Positions 1 through 8,718 are shown, counted from the first letter of the stretch. The stretch is 64,000 nucleotides of DNA from Shimia thalassica (GCF_001458215.1 NZ_CYTW01000002.1:62001-126000), one strand, 5' to 3'. The notes: generated by a model from the sequence alone, not told the origin. Numbers and translations are program-made.

Positions 1-1021
1 ATTCAAGGTGAGGGTCGCGCAGGCCTGCCTCTTTGAAAGAGGCCACACCGGCAAACAAACGCCCGTCCACTTCTGGCAGGACCACATGCATGGCAAGGTC
101 CGCAGGGGACAGGCCGCGTTCGGCTCCGGCCCATGATTTTTCGTCAGAGGTTGCCAGCGCAACCTGAAACACGGGCGCTTGGGTGGCGTCCAGCGGCGAC
201 ACGCCGTCTTTGCCCTTGCCCGAAAACGATGTGGCATTGACGATTGCTGCGGGTTCCAGGGTTTGCAGATGGGCCGCAATGTCTTTGCGGGCCACAGGTG
301 CCTTCAGGGACGGCGCAAACAACCCGATCACATCAAACCCGCGATTGCGGAATTCTGTAAACAAGGCTTCGATCGGTGCAGTGTCCGCAGCCCCGAGGTA
401 AGCGCGATAGAACGTTACCGCAATCAGCGGCTTTGAGGTGTCGCGCACCTCGCTCGGATCACACACGCCGGTTTCCGGCGTCCACGCCCCCACATCGGGC
501 AAGACCTTTTTGCCCGGCACCGGCCGTGCATAGAGCCCCGCCGCCAGTGCCATCTGCGCAAGCGCGGCCTGCGCGGCAACCGCACCGCCCGTGTCACACA
601 GGTGCATGAGGCGATGCAGGGTCGAGACCGGAAGGGTGGACACCTCGTCAAGGCGCGTGTCGGGGCGTCCGTCTGCTGGCAGAACCGCCAGCGCGATGCC
701 CTTGTTGCGGCACAGGGTTTCGATCTGCTGGATGCCATAGGACCAATAGGAAATCCCCCCGATCAAACGGATCAGGATCGCCTTGGCCCCGTCCAGTGTC
801 TGTTCGACATAGGTGTCTACCGACAGGGGATGTTTCAGCGCCGAGATATTGGCCAGTCGCAAGGTGGGCAGATCGCCATTGGCCCGATGCCAGCCCGCCG
901 CGAAAGCCCCAAGGTCGGAATCAGAAAACGACAGCACGACCATATCCGCCGGGCTTTGGCCCAGATCGGTCGGGGTTTCGGTTTCTTCCAACCCATGGCT
1001 TTCGCGAAAGACGACGTGCAT
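1..1021 (-). CDS. cobN: Cobaltochelatase subunit CobN, N-terminal part (cut by window edge)
   Basis: CobN is the large subunit of the aerobic, ATP-dependent cobalt chelatase that inserts Co2+ into hydrogenobyrinic acid a,c-diamide together with CobS and CobT. About 340 residues are visible here of a family that is usually about 1,100-1,300 long; the rest lies left of the window. The protein starts MHVVFRESHGLEET and contains the stretch IGGISYWSYGIQQIETLCR, typical of CobN N-termini. The ATG at 1021 lies 5 bases past the cobW stop, so the two genes are almost certainly cotranscribed and under the riboswitch upstream of the DUF1636 gene. The family call is firm; the C-terminus cannot be assessed. 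Confidence 0.9.
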   Translation of the reverse strand, partial: MHVVFRESHGLEETETPTDLGQSPADMVVLSFSDSDLGAFAAGWHRANGDLPTLRLANISALKHPLSVDTYVEQTLDGAKAILIRLIGGISYWSYGIQQIETLCRNKGIALAVLPADGRPDTRLDEVSTLPVSTLHRLMHLCDTGGAVAAQAALAQMALAAGLYARPVPGKKVLPDVGAWTPETGVCDPSEVRDTSKPLIAVTFYRAYLGAADTAPIEALFTEFRNRGFDVIGLFAPSLKAPVARKDIAAHLQTLEPAAIVNATSFSGKGKDGVSPLDATQAPVFQVALATSDEKSWAGAERGLSPADLAMHVVLPEVDGRLFAGVASFKEAGLRDPHLE

Positions 1022-1026
1022 AGCGT

Positions 1027-2064
1027 TTAGTCTACCAGAGCCGCGCGGATCGCTTCCACATTAACGTCATCATGTTCGGCAATCACGACCATGCGGCCCT
1101 GACGGCCTTCTTCCGGCTTCCAGGGGCGGTCAAACTGATGACGCACGCGCGCGCCAACCGCCTGAACCAACAGACGCATCGGCTTGCCTTCAACCGCAGC
1201 ATAGCCTTTTACGCGCAGGATGTTCTGCTCTTTGGCCATCTTCTCGATTCTGGCGGCCAAAGCGGCAGGGTCGGCCTGTTCCGGCAGATCAATCACGACG
1301 CTTTCGAAATCGTCGTGCTCGTGGTCGTGGTGGCCATCGTGATGCGACGGACGGTTGTCCATGTCATCTTCTGCAGCGGCTTCCAGCCCAAGGATCACGC
1401 GCGGATCGACAACCCCTTCGGCCACTTCAACAACGGGCAGGACACGTGGCGCTTCGGCCAGAACCATCGCCTTGGCCTTGGCCACGCCTTCGGGGCCTGC
1501 CAGATCGGGTTTGGTCAACAAAACGATATCGGCACAAGACACCTGATCTTCGAACACCTCGGACAGCGGGGTTTCGTGATCAAGGCTGTCATCCGCTTCG
1601 CGCTGGGCATCCACGGCGGCCACGTTGGTTGCAAAACGGCCATCGGCCACAGCTTCCGCATCGGCCAGCGCAATCACGCCGTCCACCGTGATTTTCGAAC
1701 GGATATCAGGCCAGTCAAACGCCTTGAGCAGGGGCTTGGGCAGGGCCAGACCGGATGTCTCGATCACGATATGCTCGGGACGCGGCTCCAGTGCCATCAA
1801 TGCTTCGATGGTGGGAATGAAATCGTCTGCCACTGTGCAGCAGATACAGCCGTTGGACAGCTCCATGATGTTTTCTTCGGGGCAGTCGGGAATGGCACAG
1901 GATTTCAGGATCTCGCCATCCACTCCCACATCGCCAAATTCATTGACAACAATCGCCAGACGTTTGCCCTGCGGGTTTTGCATCAGATTGCGGATCAGGG
2001 TCGTTTTGCCCGATCCCAAAAAGCCGGTGATGACAGTGACGGGAAGTTTCTCAAGGGTGCTCAT
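1027..2064 (-). CDS. cobW: CobW, GTP-binding metallochaperone of cobalamin biosynthesis
   Basis: This is a G3E-family GTPase of 345 residues, the usual length for CobW. The Walker A motif GFLGSGKTT is at residues 14-22 and the metal-binding signature NGCICC is near residues 71-76. A histidine-rich loop (HHDGHHDHEHDD) lies near residue 245, before the CobW C-terminal domain. CobW proteins are thought to deliver cobalt to the CobNST chelatase, and cobN follows directly here. The gene starts 9 bases after the DUF1636 stop, so it belongs to the riboswitch-led operon. Placement next to cobN favours CobW over the zinc-related members of the same family. Confidence 0.93.
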   Translation of the reverse strand: MSTLEKLPVTVITGFLGSGKTTLIRNLMQNPQGKRLAIVVNEFGDVGVDGEILKSCAIPDCPEENIMELSNGCICCTVADDFIPTIEALMALEPRPEHIVIETSGLALPKPLLKAFDWPDIRSKITVDGVIALADAEAVADGRFATNVAAVDAQREADDSLDHETPLSEVFEDQVSCADIVLLTKPDLAGPEGVAKAKAMVLAEAPRVLPVVEVAEGVVDPRVILGLEAAAEDDMDNRPSHHDGHHDHEHDDFESVVIDLPEQADPAALAARIEKMAKEQNILRVKGYAAVEGKPMRLLVQAVGARVRHQFDRPWKPEEGRQGRMVVIAEHDDVNVEAIRAALVD

Positions 2065-2073
2065 AACGGGATC

Positions 2074-2457
2074 TCACTCTGGGATCGTAAGCGGCGGGAT
2101 GCGCGCGATACAGTTTTTGCGGAAATGGGTGGAACGCTCGCGCCACGGCACGAGACCATTCTCGGTGTCAGCGTATTTGACAATGCCGTCATGGACCAGA
2201 TCAACATCATCGGCACCTGTGAAGTTGCCGTACACATAGGTCCAGCGCTGGCTGCCACCGCGTACAACGATAGAGCATCCACTGTCACAGTTGGACAGGC
2301 ACTCAACAGGTTTGACGGTGACATGCGCGGGCCAGTCCTTGGCCTGCAACGCATCTTCAAGAAGGGCACCGGGGCGCGGACCTTCGATATCGGTCGGCTG
2401 GCCGGCACGACAGGTGGTGCAGACCAAAAGCTCTACGGCGGCGGGGGCATCTGCCAT
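2074..2457 (-). CDS. DUF1636 family protein, putative metal-binding
   Basis: This 127-residue protein starts MADAPAAVELLVCTTCRAGQ. It carries cysteines in CTTC near the N-terminus and in CLSNCDSGC in the middle, in the style of thioredoxin-like ferredoxins. DUF1636 proteins are recurrent neighbours of cobW in alphaproteobacteria; their function is not established and a role in metal or Fe-S handling is only inferred. The ATG at 2457 was chosen because AAGGAGAG lies just upstream; the frame stays open further upstream, but that part is the riboswitch. It is the first gene of the DUF1636-cobW-cobN operon. Confidence 0.85.
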   Translation of the reverse strand: MADAPAAVELLVCTTCRAGQPTDIEGPRPGALLEDALQAKDWPAHVTVKPVECLSNCDSGCSIVVRGGSQRWTYVYGNFTGADDVDLVHDGIVKYADTENGLVPWRERSTHFRKNCIARIPPLTIPE

Positions 2458-2534
2458 TGTCGTCTCTCCTTCAAAGGTTGGGGGGGAAGATGACGGGAGC
2501 ACTACAGCAAGCCCGACACCAGAACACCCCGTCC

Positions 2535-2720
2535 GGTTCATGTCTGTCTCGCTGGCAGGTCTCCCGGCTTGCGGATGTCGAGGTCTGGCCTCGTTGGTCT
2601 TCCTGCCTTCCCGGGAACATCCCAGTGGCAACGAAAGCCCTCTCCGGTCACGGTCGCGGGGGCGGCTGCGGTTCCAGAGCGTTGATCCTGCCCCGTCTCG
2701 CATTCCCTTTTCACCTGTCC
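2535..2720 (-). ncRNA. Cobalamin (adenosylcobalamin) riboswitch
   Basis: Read on the minus strand, the 5' leader of the DUF1636-cobW-cobN operon has the class landmarks in order. These are GGTGAAAAGGGAATG near 2715-2701, the core GCCACTG near 2630-2620, a GGGAAGGCAGGAAGACC segment, and the closing GCCGGGAGACCTGCCAGC block near 2570-2551. The family represses downstream expression when B12 is bound. This element and its promoter fill most of the 2458-3029 gap; I see no gene there. Exact ends are approximate. Confidence 0.92.
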
Positions 2721-2742
2721 GAAAACAGGCACCAGCGCGCCC

Positions 2743-2771
2743 AAGTGAGGCAGCAGGGCAGGGTTTGTCAA
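2743..2771 (-). promoter_or_regulatory. Putative promoter of the riboswitch-led cob operon
   Basis: On the minus strand a perfect TTGACA (2771-2766) is followed after 17 bases by TCACTT (2748-2743), a poor -10 box. Transcription would start near 2736, about 16 bases before the riboswitch begins. Position supports it, but the weak -10 makes it tentative. Confidence 0.45.
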
Positions 2772-3029
2772 GCACGAGAGTGTCCATCTGAGGCGATACG
2801 CCTGTCAGCGACAGGGTTTGACAGGAAAGCGGCCTCCAGACAGGGGCGCGCCCGTCGGCGGACCCTCATGCGCCGCACAAAACAGACCCCGGCGTGCCCA
2901 TACGATTCTATCCCTGATCGCGGGGATGGCGTCCCTGTGACGCGACCTGTCGCTCATCGCCTTGTGCTTGGGGACCCGCTGTGATTTTTTGCCACCGAAT
3001 TCACGCGCGATCCAAAAAAAGAGGCCCCC

Positions 3030-3650
3030 ATGAGCGAGACCCAGCCCGACCAGAATGCCCGCCACGCCGAGAAAATGAAAAAGATCAAAGCCGCGCGCGA
3101 CCGTCTGATGGAAACCAAGACCGAAGAAAAGGGTCTGATCATGGTCCACACCGGCCCCGGCAAAGGCAAATCGTCTTCGGGTTTCGGCATGATCATGCGC
3201 TGTATCGCCCATGAAATGCCTGTTGCGGTGGTACAGTTCATTAAGGGCAACTGGGCCACAGGGGAACGCGACTTTCTCAAAACCCATTTCCCCGACGAAG
3301 TGAAATTCCACGTCTCTGGCGAAGGCTTCACATGGGAAACCCAAGACCGCGAACGCGACATCGCCAAGGCCCAAGCCGGATGGGAACTGGCCAAACAGCT
3401 GATCCGCGACCCCGCCAATCGCTTTGTGATGCTCGACGAAATCAACATTGCGCTGCGCAATGACTATCTCGACATCGACGATGTGGTTGATTTTCTGCTG
3501 ACCGAGAAACCCGACATGACACATGTTCTGCTGACCGGACGCAACGCCAAGCCCGAACTGATCGAGGCCGCAGACCTTGTGACCGAAATGACCCTGCTCA
3601 AACATCCCTTCCGCGATGGCATCAAGGCCCAAGCCGGCGTGGAATTCTAG
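3030..3650 (+). CDS. cobO: Corrinoid adenosyltransferase CobO
   Basis: This is a 206-residue protein of the CobO/CobA/BtuR family, which adenosylates cob(I)yrinic acid a,c-diamide using ATP. The P-loop HTGPGKGKSS lies near residues 40-49, followed by VVQFIKGNW, GFTWET and VMLDEINIAL, all family hallmarks. A family-typical charged N-terminal extension is present. No canonical Shine-Dalgarno is seen, only AGAGGCCCCC before the ATG. It is transcribed away from the cobW operon, and I found no second cobalamin riboswitch on its strand. Confidence 0.95.
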   Translation: MSETQPDQNARHAEKMKKIKAARDRLMETKTEEKGLIMVHTGPGKGKSSSGFGMIMRCIAHEMPVAVVQFIKGNWATGERDFLKTHFPDEVKFHVSGEGFTWETQDRERDIAKAQAGWELAKQLIRDPANRFVMLDEINIALRNDYLDIDDVVDFLLTEKPDMTHVLLTGRNAKPELIEAADLVTEMTLLKHPFRDGIKAQAGVEF

Positions 3651-3651
3651 G

Positions 3652-3918
3652 GTGTTCAAGCCCCACCTGCACACGGCCACCCCGCGCCATGCCGAGGTCT
3701 ATGGCTTTTACGAAAAAGTCTACACCGTGATCGATCTGTGCGCCGGGCTGACGTTTCTGGTGGGGTCCATTCTGTTTTTGTGGGAATCCACCACGCATTT
3801 CGCAACATGGCTCTTTATCATTGGCTCGGCCATGTTCGCAGCCCGTCCTTTGTCGCGGTTCCTGCGCGAATTCCACCTCGGGCGCCTGCCGTTGCCCGAA
3901 GATGACCCCAAAACCTAA
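3652..3918 (+). CDS. YrhK-like small membrane protein
   Basis: This 88-residue protein begins with GTG one base after the cobO stop, which implies translational coupling; the reading frame also extends back into cobO. Two hydrophobic segments (LCAGLTFLVGSILFLW and WLFIIGSAMFAARPL) fit the YrhK-type two-helix domain, and the tail is charged. Function is unknown. Position between cobO and the Lin0512 pair suggests coexpression with B12 genes, but that gives no direct function. Confidence 0.75.
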   Translation: MFKPHLHTATPRHAEVYGFYEKVYTVIDLCAGLTFLVGSILFLWESTTHFATWLFIIGSAMFAARPLSRFLREFHLGRLPLPEDDPKT

Positions 3919-3927
3919 AGGTTTGTC

Positions 3928-4278
3928 ATGACTAAGAAACGCCTTCTCACAGAATTCGGCATGGGGTCCTCTCTGCGCCGTCAGGATTATACCGAGGCCG
4001 CGCGCCGTGCCGTCAAAGACGCGCTGTGGCACAATTCTATCAATCTGGCCGAACTGTTTGGCAAAGACAAAAACGAGATGCTGATTGATGTCGAGGTCGC
4101 CATAGGACAGCCGGATCAGCTGGACACCGCAGCCATTGCCGAGATTTTTCCCTATGGCCAAATCAGCGTCACCGCCGTGCAGGGCGGGCTGGATGTGCCG
4201 CGCGCCGATGGTGGCAAACCGACCGTGATTGCAAACGTCGCGATCAATGTGTCGCTTGATCTCGGAGGTGCGGCATGA
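3928..4278 (+). CDS. Lin0512 family protein, first copy
   Basis: This 116-residue protein starts MTKKRLLTEFGMGSSLRRQDYTEAA. It belongs to the Lin0512 conserved family, known from Listeria and many proteobacteria, which has no proven function. The FGMGSSLRRQDYTEAARRAVKDAL block aligns with EMGMGNDQYGQDYTKAAARAIEDAI in the next gene, so the two are paralogues. No signal peptide or membrane segment is present, so it is probably cytoplasmic. It follows the YrhK-like gene by 9 bases. Its stop overlaps the next start (ATGA at 4275-4278), so the pair is translationally coupled. Confidence 0.82.
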   Translation: MTKKRLLTEFGMGSSLRRQDYTEAARRAVKDALWHNSINLAELFGKDKNEMLIDVEVAIGQPDQLDTAAIAEIFPYGQISVTAVQGGLDVPRADGGKPTVIANVAINVSLDLGGAA

Positions 4279-4619
4279 GCGATCAACGTTTCATCATCGA
4301 GATGGGCATGGGCAACGATCAGTACGGTCAGGACTATACCAAGGCCGCCGCCCGCGCGATTGAGGACGCCATCCGCCATTCCTCGATCCCGATGTTCGAA
4401 GCGCTGGGCCTCGATCACGCCGACATGCGCGTGCAGGTGACGGTCGGCGTTCAGGATCCAGAAAAGGTCGACTGCGAAGCCCTGATGCAAAAACTGCCGC
4501 GCGGCACAGCCACTGTTCAGGCGGTCTTTGGCGGTCAGAATGTCACCAACCCGGACTCGGGCAATGTGCTGGTCATCGCCACTGCAGCGGTCGAGGCGTT
4601 TTTGCCAAAACAGGCCTGA
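4275..4619 (+). CDS. Lin0512 family protein, second copy
   Basis: This 114-residue paralogue of the preceding protein shares the G-M-G...QDYTKAA...R.A..DAI pattern, the ordered spacing and the VxVTVGVQDPEKVD region. The start overlaps the stop of the first copy by four bases. Tandem coupled paralogues often form heteromers, but that is inference. The protein is cytoplasmic by appearance, and its function is unknown. It is separated from cobQ by 84 bases that hold a duplicated palindrome. Confidence 0.82.
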   Translation: MSDQRFIIEMGMGNDQYGQDYTKAAARAIEDAIRHSSIPMFEALGLDHADMRVQVTVGVQDPEKVDCEALMQKLPRGTATVQAVFGGQNVTNPDSGNVLVIATAAVEAFLPKQA

Positions 4620-4635
4620 ACCTTTGGAAATTGGT

Positions 4636-4678
4636 TTTGTACAAACCGGTCATTCGGGGGCAGGAATTTTGTACAAAA
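4636..4678. promoter_or_regulatory. Duplicated palindrome TTTGTACAAA upstream of cobQ, candidate operator
   Basis: TTTGTACAAA occurs at 4636-4645 and, extended to the 12-base palindrome TTTTGTACAAAA, at 4667-4678. The centres are exactly 32 bases apart, about three helical turns, so both sites face the same side of DNA. The second ends about 25 bases before the cobQ ATG. This fits a dimeric repressor or activator pair; no regulator is assigned. Confidence 0.55.
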
Positions 4679-4703
4679 TGAACACTTTATGGAGTCTGAC
4701 CCG

Positions 4704-6152
4704 ATGACGCGCGCACTCATGATCCAAGGCACCGGCTCGAACGTCGGGAAATCCATGCTGGTTGCGGGCCTCTGCCGCGCTGCGGTTCGGCGGGGCCTTT
4801 CTGTAGCGCCGTTCAAACCTCAGAACATGTCCAACAATGCCGCCGTCACGGCCGATGGCGGCGAGATTGGCCGCGCCCAAGCCATGCAAGCCATGGCCTG
4901 TGGCAAACCTTTGACCGTGGACATGAACCCCGTGCTTTTGAAACCTGAAAGCGAGGTCGGCTCGCAGGTCGTGGTGCAGGGCAAACGTCTGACCACGGTC
5001 AAGGCGCGCGCGTATTCCGCGCTAAAGCCTCAGTTAATGGAAAAGGTGTTGGAAAGCTTCAACCGATTGAAATCAAATAATGATCTGGTAATTGTCGAGG
5101 GCGCTGGATCTCCCGCCGAGGTGAATTTGCGCGCTGGAGACATCGCCAATATGGGCTTTGCCGTGGCCGCGGATGTGCCCGTGATTTTGGCCGGTGACAT
5201 TGATCGCGGTGGTGTGATTGCCCAGCTGGTCGGCACTCAAGCCGTGATTGATCCCGCCGATGCGGCGATGGTCGCGGGCTTTATGGTCAACAAGTTTCGC
5301 GGTGATCCCAGCCTGTTCGACGATGGCTATGCCATGATCGAACAGCATACAGGGTGGTCGGGTTTTGGCGTTCTGCCCTATTTTGCAGATGCCTGGAAGC
5401 TTCCCGCCGAAGACGCTCTCGACATCTCGAATGGTCAGGGACAAGGTGATTTCAACGTTGCCTGTCTTGGTCTTTCCCGCATTGCGAACTTTGACGATCT
5501 TGATCCTCTGGCGCAGGAAGAGGGGGTGACCCTGACGGTTCTGCGGGCAGGGCAACCCATCCCCGGTGACACGGATCTGGTGATCATTCCCGGCAGCAAA
5601 TCCACCCGTGGCGATCTCGCGTTCTTGCGGGAACAGGGATGGGATGTTGACCTCATGGCGCATGTGCGTCGTGGTGGGCATGTTCTTGGAATTTGTGGCG
5701 GATATCAGATGCTTGGCTCTGTTGTGCGTGATCCGAACGGGATCGAAGGGCCCGCCGGAGACACCGCCGGACTTGGGTTGCTGGACCTTGAAACCGTGAT
5801 GAGTTCAGACAAGCGGCTGACCGAAACCAATGCCGTCCATGCCGCATCAGGGCAGGGCTTTCACGGCTACGAAATCCATATTGGCAGAACCGAGGGCAGG
5901 GACCGTGATCGCCCCTTTGCAATGGTTGATGGGCGCCCCGAAGGCGCAGTGAGCAGCGACGGTCGCATCAGCGGCAGCTACTTGCACGGCATGTTCCGCG
6001 ATGACGGATTTCGTCGGGCGTGGCTTGAGGGATTGGGCGCGCAGGCCAGTGATGTCGGCTATGATGCGACGGTGGAAGCCACCTTGGATGCCTTGGCCGA
6101 TCACATGGAGGCACACCTTGATTTGGCAGGCATGCTTGGCGTAGCACGGTAA
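4704..6152 (+). CDS. cobQ: Cobyric acid synthase CobQ
   Basis: CobQ carries out the glutamine-dependent amidation of adenosylcobyrinic acid a,c-diamide at four side chains, giving adenosylcobyric acid. The 482-residue protein has the P-loop-like N-terminus [13 protein letters not shown] and the ATP-domain segment [13 protein letters not shown]. Its C-terminal glutaminase domain has the nucleophile in [10 protein letters not shown], then [10 protein letters not shown] and the SYLHG histidine. I chose ATG 4704 because GGAG lies about 9 bases upstream; an in-frame ATG at 4689 would add five residues. It is a late cob gene set apart from the riboswitch operon. Confidence 0.95.
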   Translation: MTRALMIQGTGSNVGKSMLVAGLCRAAVRRGLSVAPFKPQNMSNNAAVTADGGEIGRAQAMQAMACGKPLTVDMNPVLLKPESEVGSQVVVQGKRLTTVKARAYSALKPQLMEKVLESFNRLKSNNDLVIVEGAGSPAEVNLRAGDIANMGFAVAADVPVILAGDIDRGGVIAQLVGTQAVIDPADAAMVAGFMVNKFRGDPSLFDDGYAMIEQHTGWSGFGVLPYFADAWKLPAEDALDISNGQGQGDFNVACLGLSRIANFDDLDPLAQEEGVTLTVLRAGQPIPGDTDLVIIPGSKSTRGDLAFLREQGWDVDLMAHVRRGGHVLGICGGYQMLGSVVRDPNGIEGPAGDTAGLGLLDLETVMSSDKRLTETNAVHAASGQGFHGYEIHIGRTEGRDRDRPFAMVDGRPEGAVSSDGRISGSYLHGMFRDDGFRRAWLEGLGAQASDVGYDATVEATLDALADHMEAHLDLAGMLGVAR

Positions 6153-6317
6153 GGGCGCGCCGTGCCCCATCGGTTTTCCGGTGAAGCGGGCCGAGAGACA
6201 GACAAAGGTGTGAGGCCAATTCTCACGGTGTCGCGGTGAATAGCTTTTCTAAGTTATTCTATTTGCTTGTGAAAAATCTTTGATGCCCGCCGTGGTCCGG
6301 ACACATCGATTGTTGTT

Positions 6318-6345
6318 TTGGGACTGCTTTCTATGGCAGCCCCAA
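6318..6345. terminator. Inverted repeat between convergent cobQ and DUF1254 gene
   Basis: TTGGG-a-CTGC (6318-6327), an 8-base loop, then GCAG-c-CCCAA (6336-6345) form a stem with one mismatch. It sits between two convergent genes and could end transcription from either side, but it lacks a good T tract. Confidence 0.4.
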
Positions 6346-6382
6346 TAGTTCCATGCGACTGGCTTTGTCCGCTCAGCCCTTC

Positions 6383-7402
6383 CTAGTGGACGATTTCGAG
6401 GGCAGGGAAAGTCCAGCTTCCGTCAAGGATTTCCGGTTCGGGTTCATAGAGCCGCACGGCATAATTCCAGCCCGCAGTAACAGGTATGCAATTCACGCGG
6501 CCGTCGCCGCACCCGCCAAAATGGATCGTGAACGCGCCGTCATCCGATGGGGTGGCGGTATAGTTGTTATAGCTGTTCACCCCCAGATCATTTGTTTCCA
6601 TGTAACCCTCTGAATTATATACTGTAAGTGACCAGAACGCCCGAACAGGAACATCCTTTAGCGTTACGGAAAACGGCGTCTTGCCATCGTTTTCCGCGAC
6701 GGCGTTGGTTTGATAGCTGGCCGCCTTTGCAGGAAGCCCGCCCCATCCGGCGATGGCGCCGATCAGGTGATCCACCGGATCGGTTTGGTCCTTTGATCCA
6801 AAGGCGCGCCTGGTATCAAAGCCCAGTGTCGCAAGATCGTTGATCGCCTGTCTTGCCAGCGCAAGCTGATCTAGGTTCCAGTTTGGCGCTTCGAACGGCC
6901 CTGTGCCCCCACCGGTTACCGTGATGGCGTCCTGTGCGTTGTGGGCCTCGAGGATGTCATCGGGGTCGGCAACATCCGCAAAGGTTCGAAACGAGAGAAA
7001 GGCAAAGCGCGAGCCGACATTGTCCTTGGACAGCTCATACGTGCCCGGCGTCGCTATGGCCTGTAGATAGTGGTCCTGGCTGATAACTTGCATCGACATG
7101 TAACGCCCGCCGATTTCGGGCAATGTGACCGTTACAGGGGCTTGAAGGTCGATCACCATGCCGCTGTAGAGGGTATCCTGATTCATGCGGATCACGGGTT
7201 GATTGTCGGTCGTCGTGGGTTCGCGCAGGTGATTGATCTCGCCCACTCCGAAGCCAAAAGTACGCATGTTTTCGCGGATCATATGGTCCGTTTCGGCGCG
7301 CACCAGATTGCCGATCGTCACATTTGTGGGGGCATCAGGCGCCCCTTCGGCCCATGCAAACACGGGCAACACAAGTGCGGCTGTAAGGAAAAGGTTTTTC
7401 AT
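6383..7402 (-). CDS. Secreted DUF1254/DUF1214 protein, downstream copy
   Basis: This 339-residue protein has a cleavable signal peptide (MKNLFLTAALVLPVFAWA) and is therefore likely periplasmic. The N-terminal half has the DUF1254 features FVRA/LVRAE and QPVIRMNQDTLYSG. The C-terminal half ends in the DUF1214 pattern NYAVRLYEPEPEILDGSW. Canonical two-domain members are usually longer (about 450 residues). Function is unknown. It lies 17 bases downstream of a paralogue, so the two are probably one operon. Cysteines in GCGDGRVNC recur in the paralogue as DCDDGRPNC, which could form a disulfide. Confidence 0.82.
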   Translation of the reverse strand: MKNLFLTAALVLPVFAWAEGAPDAPTNVTIGNLVRAETDHMIRENMRTFGFGVGEINHLREPTTTDNQPVIRMNQDTLYSGMVIDLQAPVTVTLPEIGGRYMSMQVISQDHYLQAIATPGTYELSKDNVGSRFAFLSFRTFADVADPDDILEAHNAQDAITVTGGGTGPFEAPNWNLDQLALARQAINDLATLGFDTRRAFGSKDQTDPVDHLIGAIAGWGGLPAKAASYQTNAVAENDGKTPFSVTLKDVPVRAFWSLTVYNSEGYMETNDLGVNSYNNYTATPSDDGAFTIHFGGCGDGRVNCIPVTAGWNYAVRLYEPEPEILDGSWTFPALEIVH

Positions 7403-7419
7403 AAGGGTATCACTTTATT

Positions 7420-8478
7420 CTATTTCAGGCTTTGGGCGGCAGGAAAGGTCCAGCTGCCGTCAATGACTTCGGGTCCCGGACGATAGAGGCGCACGGTATA
7501 GTTCCAGCCTTCGATGATCGGCAGACAGTTCGGACGCCCGTCGTCGCAATCACCCAGATGAACCGTCATTCCGCCGTCGTCATTGCGTGTGCCCGTGACC
7601 GAGTTGATATTGTAAGCGCCCAAGGTGTTCGGTTCGAAAAAACCGCCAGCGTTATAGGCGCTGATCGACCAGAACGCGTCCACCGGAACCTCGGCTGGCA
7701 CGGTGATCTCGTACGCGCCAACGGGAAGTCCCGGATCAACATTCAGATAAAAGGCCTCGGCTTCGGGCAGGCCTCCCCAGCCTCCTGCGGTGCCGACCAG
7801 GTGACGCACGCCATCGACCTCGCCTTGCGCTCCAAACATCCGGGAACTGTCAGGGGTGTATGGGCCCATCGACAGAATGGATTGCAGCAGCCCTTCAAAG
7901 CTTTCTTCGTCATAGTCGGGTTGCAGGAAAGGCTTGTCCGAGGCGGCTGTGATCTGCATCTGACCCTGCAGGCGGTTGACCGCGGCGATGTCTTCGGGGG
8001 CCGAGGCATCCACAAGAATTCGCATGAACACAATAACATAGGGCGTGTCAAACGTGTCCATATCCAAGTTGAACGTGCCGCCGCCATAGAACACGTCATT
8101 GACGTAGTGGTCCTGGTTCACGACCATGGTTGTCAGGTATCGGCCGTCCATATCGGGAATGGTCAGTGTTGCGCCCTTGGTGATGTCGATGACCGCAGTG
8201 CTGTAGAGCGTGTCACGGTTCATGCGGATGGTGGGTTGTTTTGCAACGTCTGTAGGGGCCTGAAAGTGAAAGAACTGGTTCACGCCGCCCGCCAGGGTCA
8301 CGTATTTTGTCATCTCGATATCGGTTGCTGCACGCACGAAATTGTCGATGGTTACCGGTATTTCGCGGGCTTCCAGAATGGCATCCAGATCATTGAGACC
8401 GGTGTCGGCCAAAGCCGGAGCACCTGTCATCAAAATCGCACCGATAGTGCCGAGCAGTGTCTTTTGTCTTTTGTTCAT
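7420..8478 (-). CDS. Secreted DUF1254/DUF1214 protein, upstream copy
   Basis: This 352-residue paralogue of the next gene has the signal peptide MNKRQKTLLGTIGAILMTGAPALA and an AGGAG ribosome site before the ATG. Shared landmarks are NFVRAATDIEMTKYV, QPTIRMNRDTLYS, the DCDDGRPNC cysteine pair and the C-terminal RLYRPGPEVIDGSWTFP. It is probably periplasmic, of unknown role. It is the first gene of the pair and faces an AraC-family regulator across 240 bases, making that regulator a plausible controller. Confidence 0.82.
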   Translation of the reverse strand: MNKRQKTLLGTIGAILMTGAPALADTGLNDLDAILEAREIPVTIDNFVRAATDIEMTKYVTLAGGVNQFFHFQAPTDVAKQPTIRMNRDTLYSTAVIDITKGATLTIPDMDGRYLTTMVVNQDHYVNDVFYGGGTFNLDMDTFDTPYVIVFMRILVDASAPEDIAAVNRLQGQMQITAASDKPFLQPDYDEESFEGLLQSILSMGPYTPDSSRMFGAQGEVDGVRHLVGTAGGWGGLPEAEAFYLNVDPGLPVGAYEITVPAEVPVDAFWSISAYNAGGFFEPNTLGAYNINSVTGTRNDDGGMTVHLGDCDDGRPNCLPIIEGWNYTVRLYRPGPEVIDGSWTFPAAQSLK

Positions 8479-8718
8479 CGTGGTCTCCTGCGCTGGATAA
8501 TTGGATGCGAAAGGCCTGTGTCATTTGCACCAGGCCGCCGCACGTCGCGCCCGCAGCCAAAAGCGGGCTTTAAGTGATGACGGGGGGATCGTTTGACCGA
8601 ACATTCGTGTCGTCCTTCATTGAAGGGGGCGGTGGGACTCGTCTGCTGTCAAAGCCTCGCCACACTGCGCCGCAAGTGTAGCATTGTGCGGGCGGACATT
8701 TTGCGACAATGCTGGTGT

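Noticed and set aside
1072..2493. Long open frame on the plus strand
   Set aside because: It is the antisense of cobW and the DUF1636 gene, which have clear motifs; its His/Phe-rich product has no family signs.
2790..3029. Possible second cobalamin riboswitch before cobO
   Set aside because: The conserved GCCACTG core and the closing AGGAGACCTGCC-like block are absent on the plus strand.
2805..3680. Minus-strand frame of about 290 residues
   Set aside because: Mostly antisense to cobO; no ribosome site and no recognisable domain.
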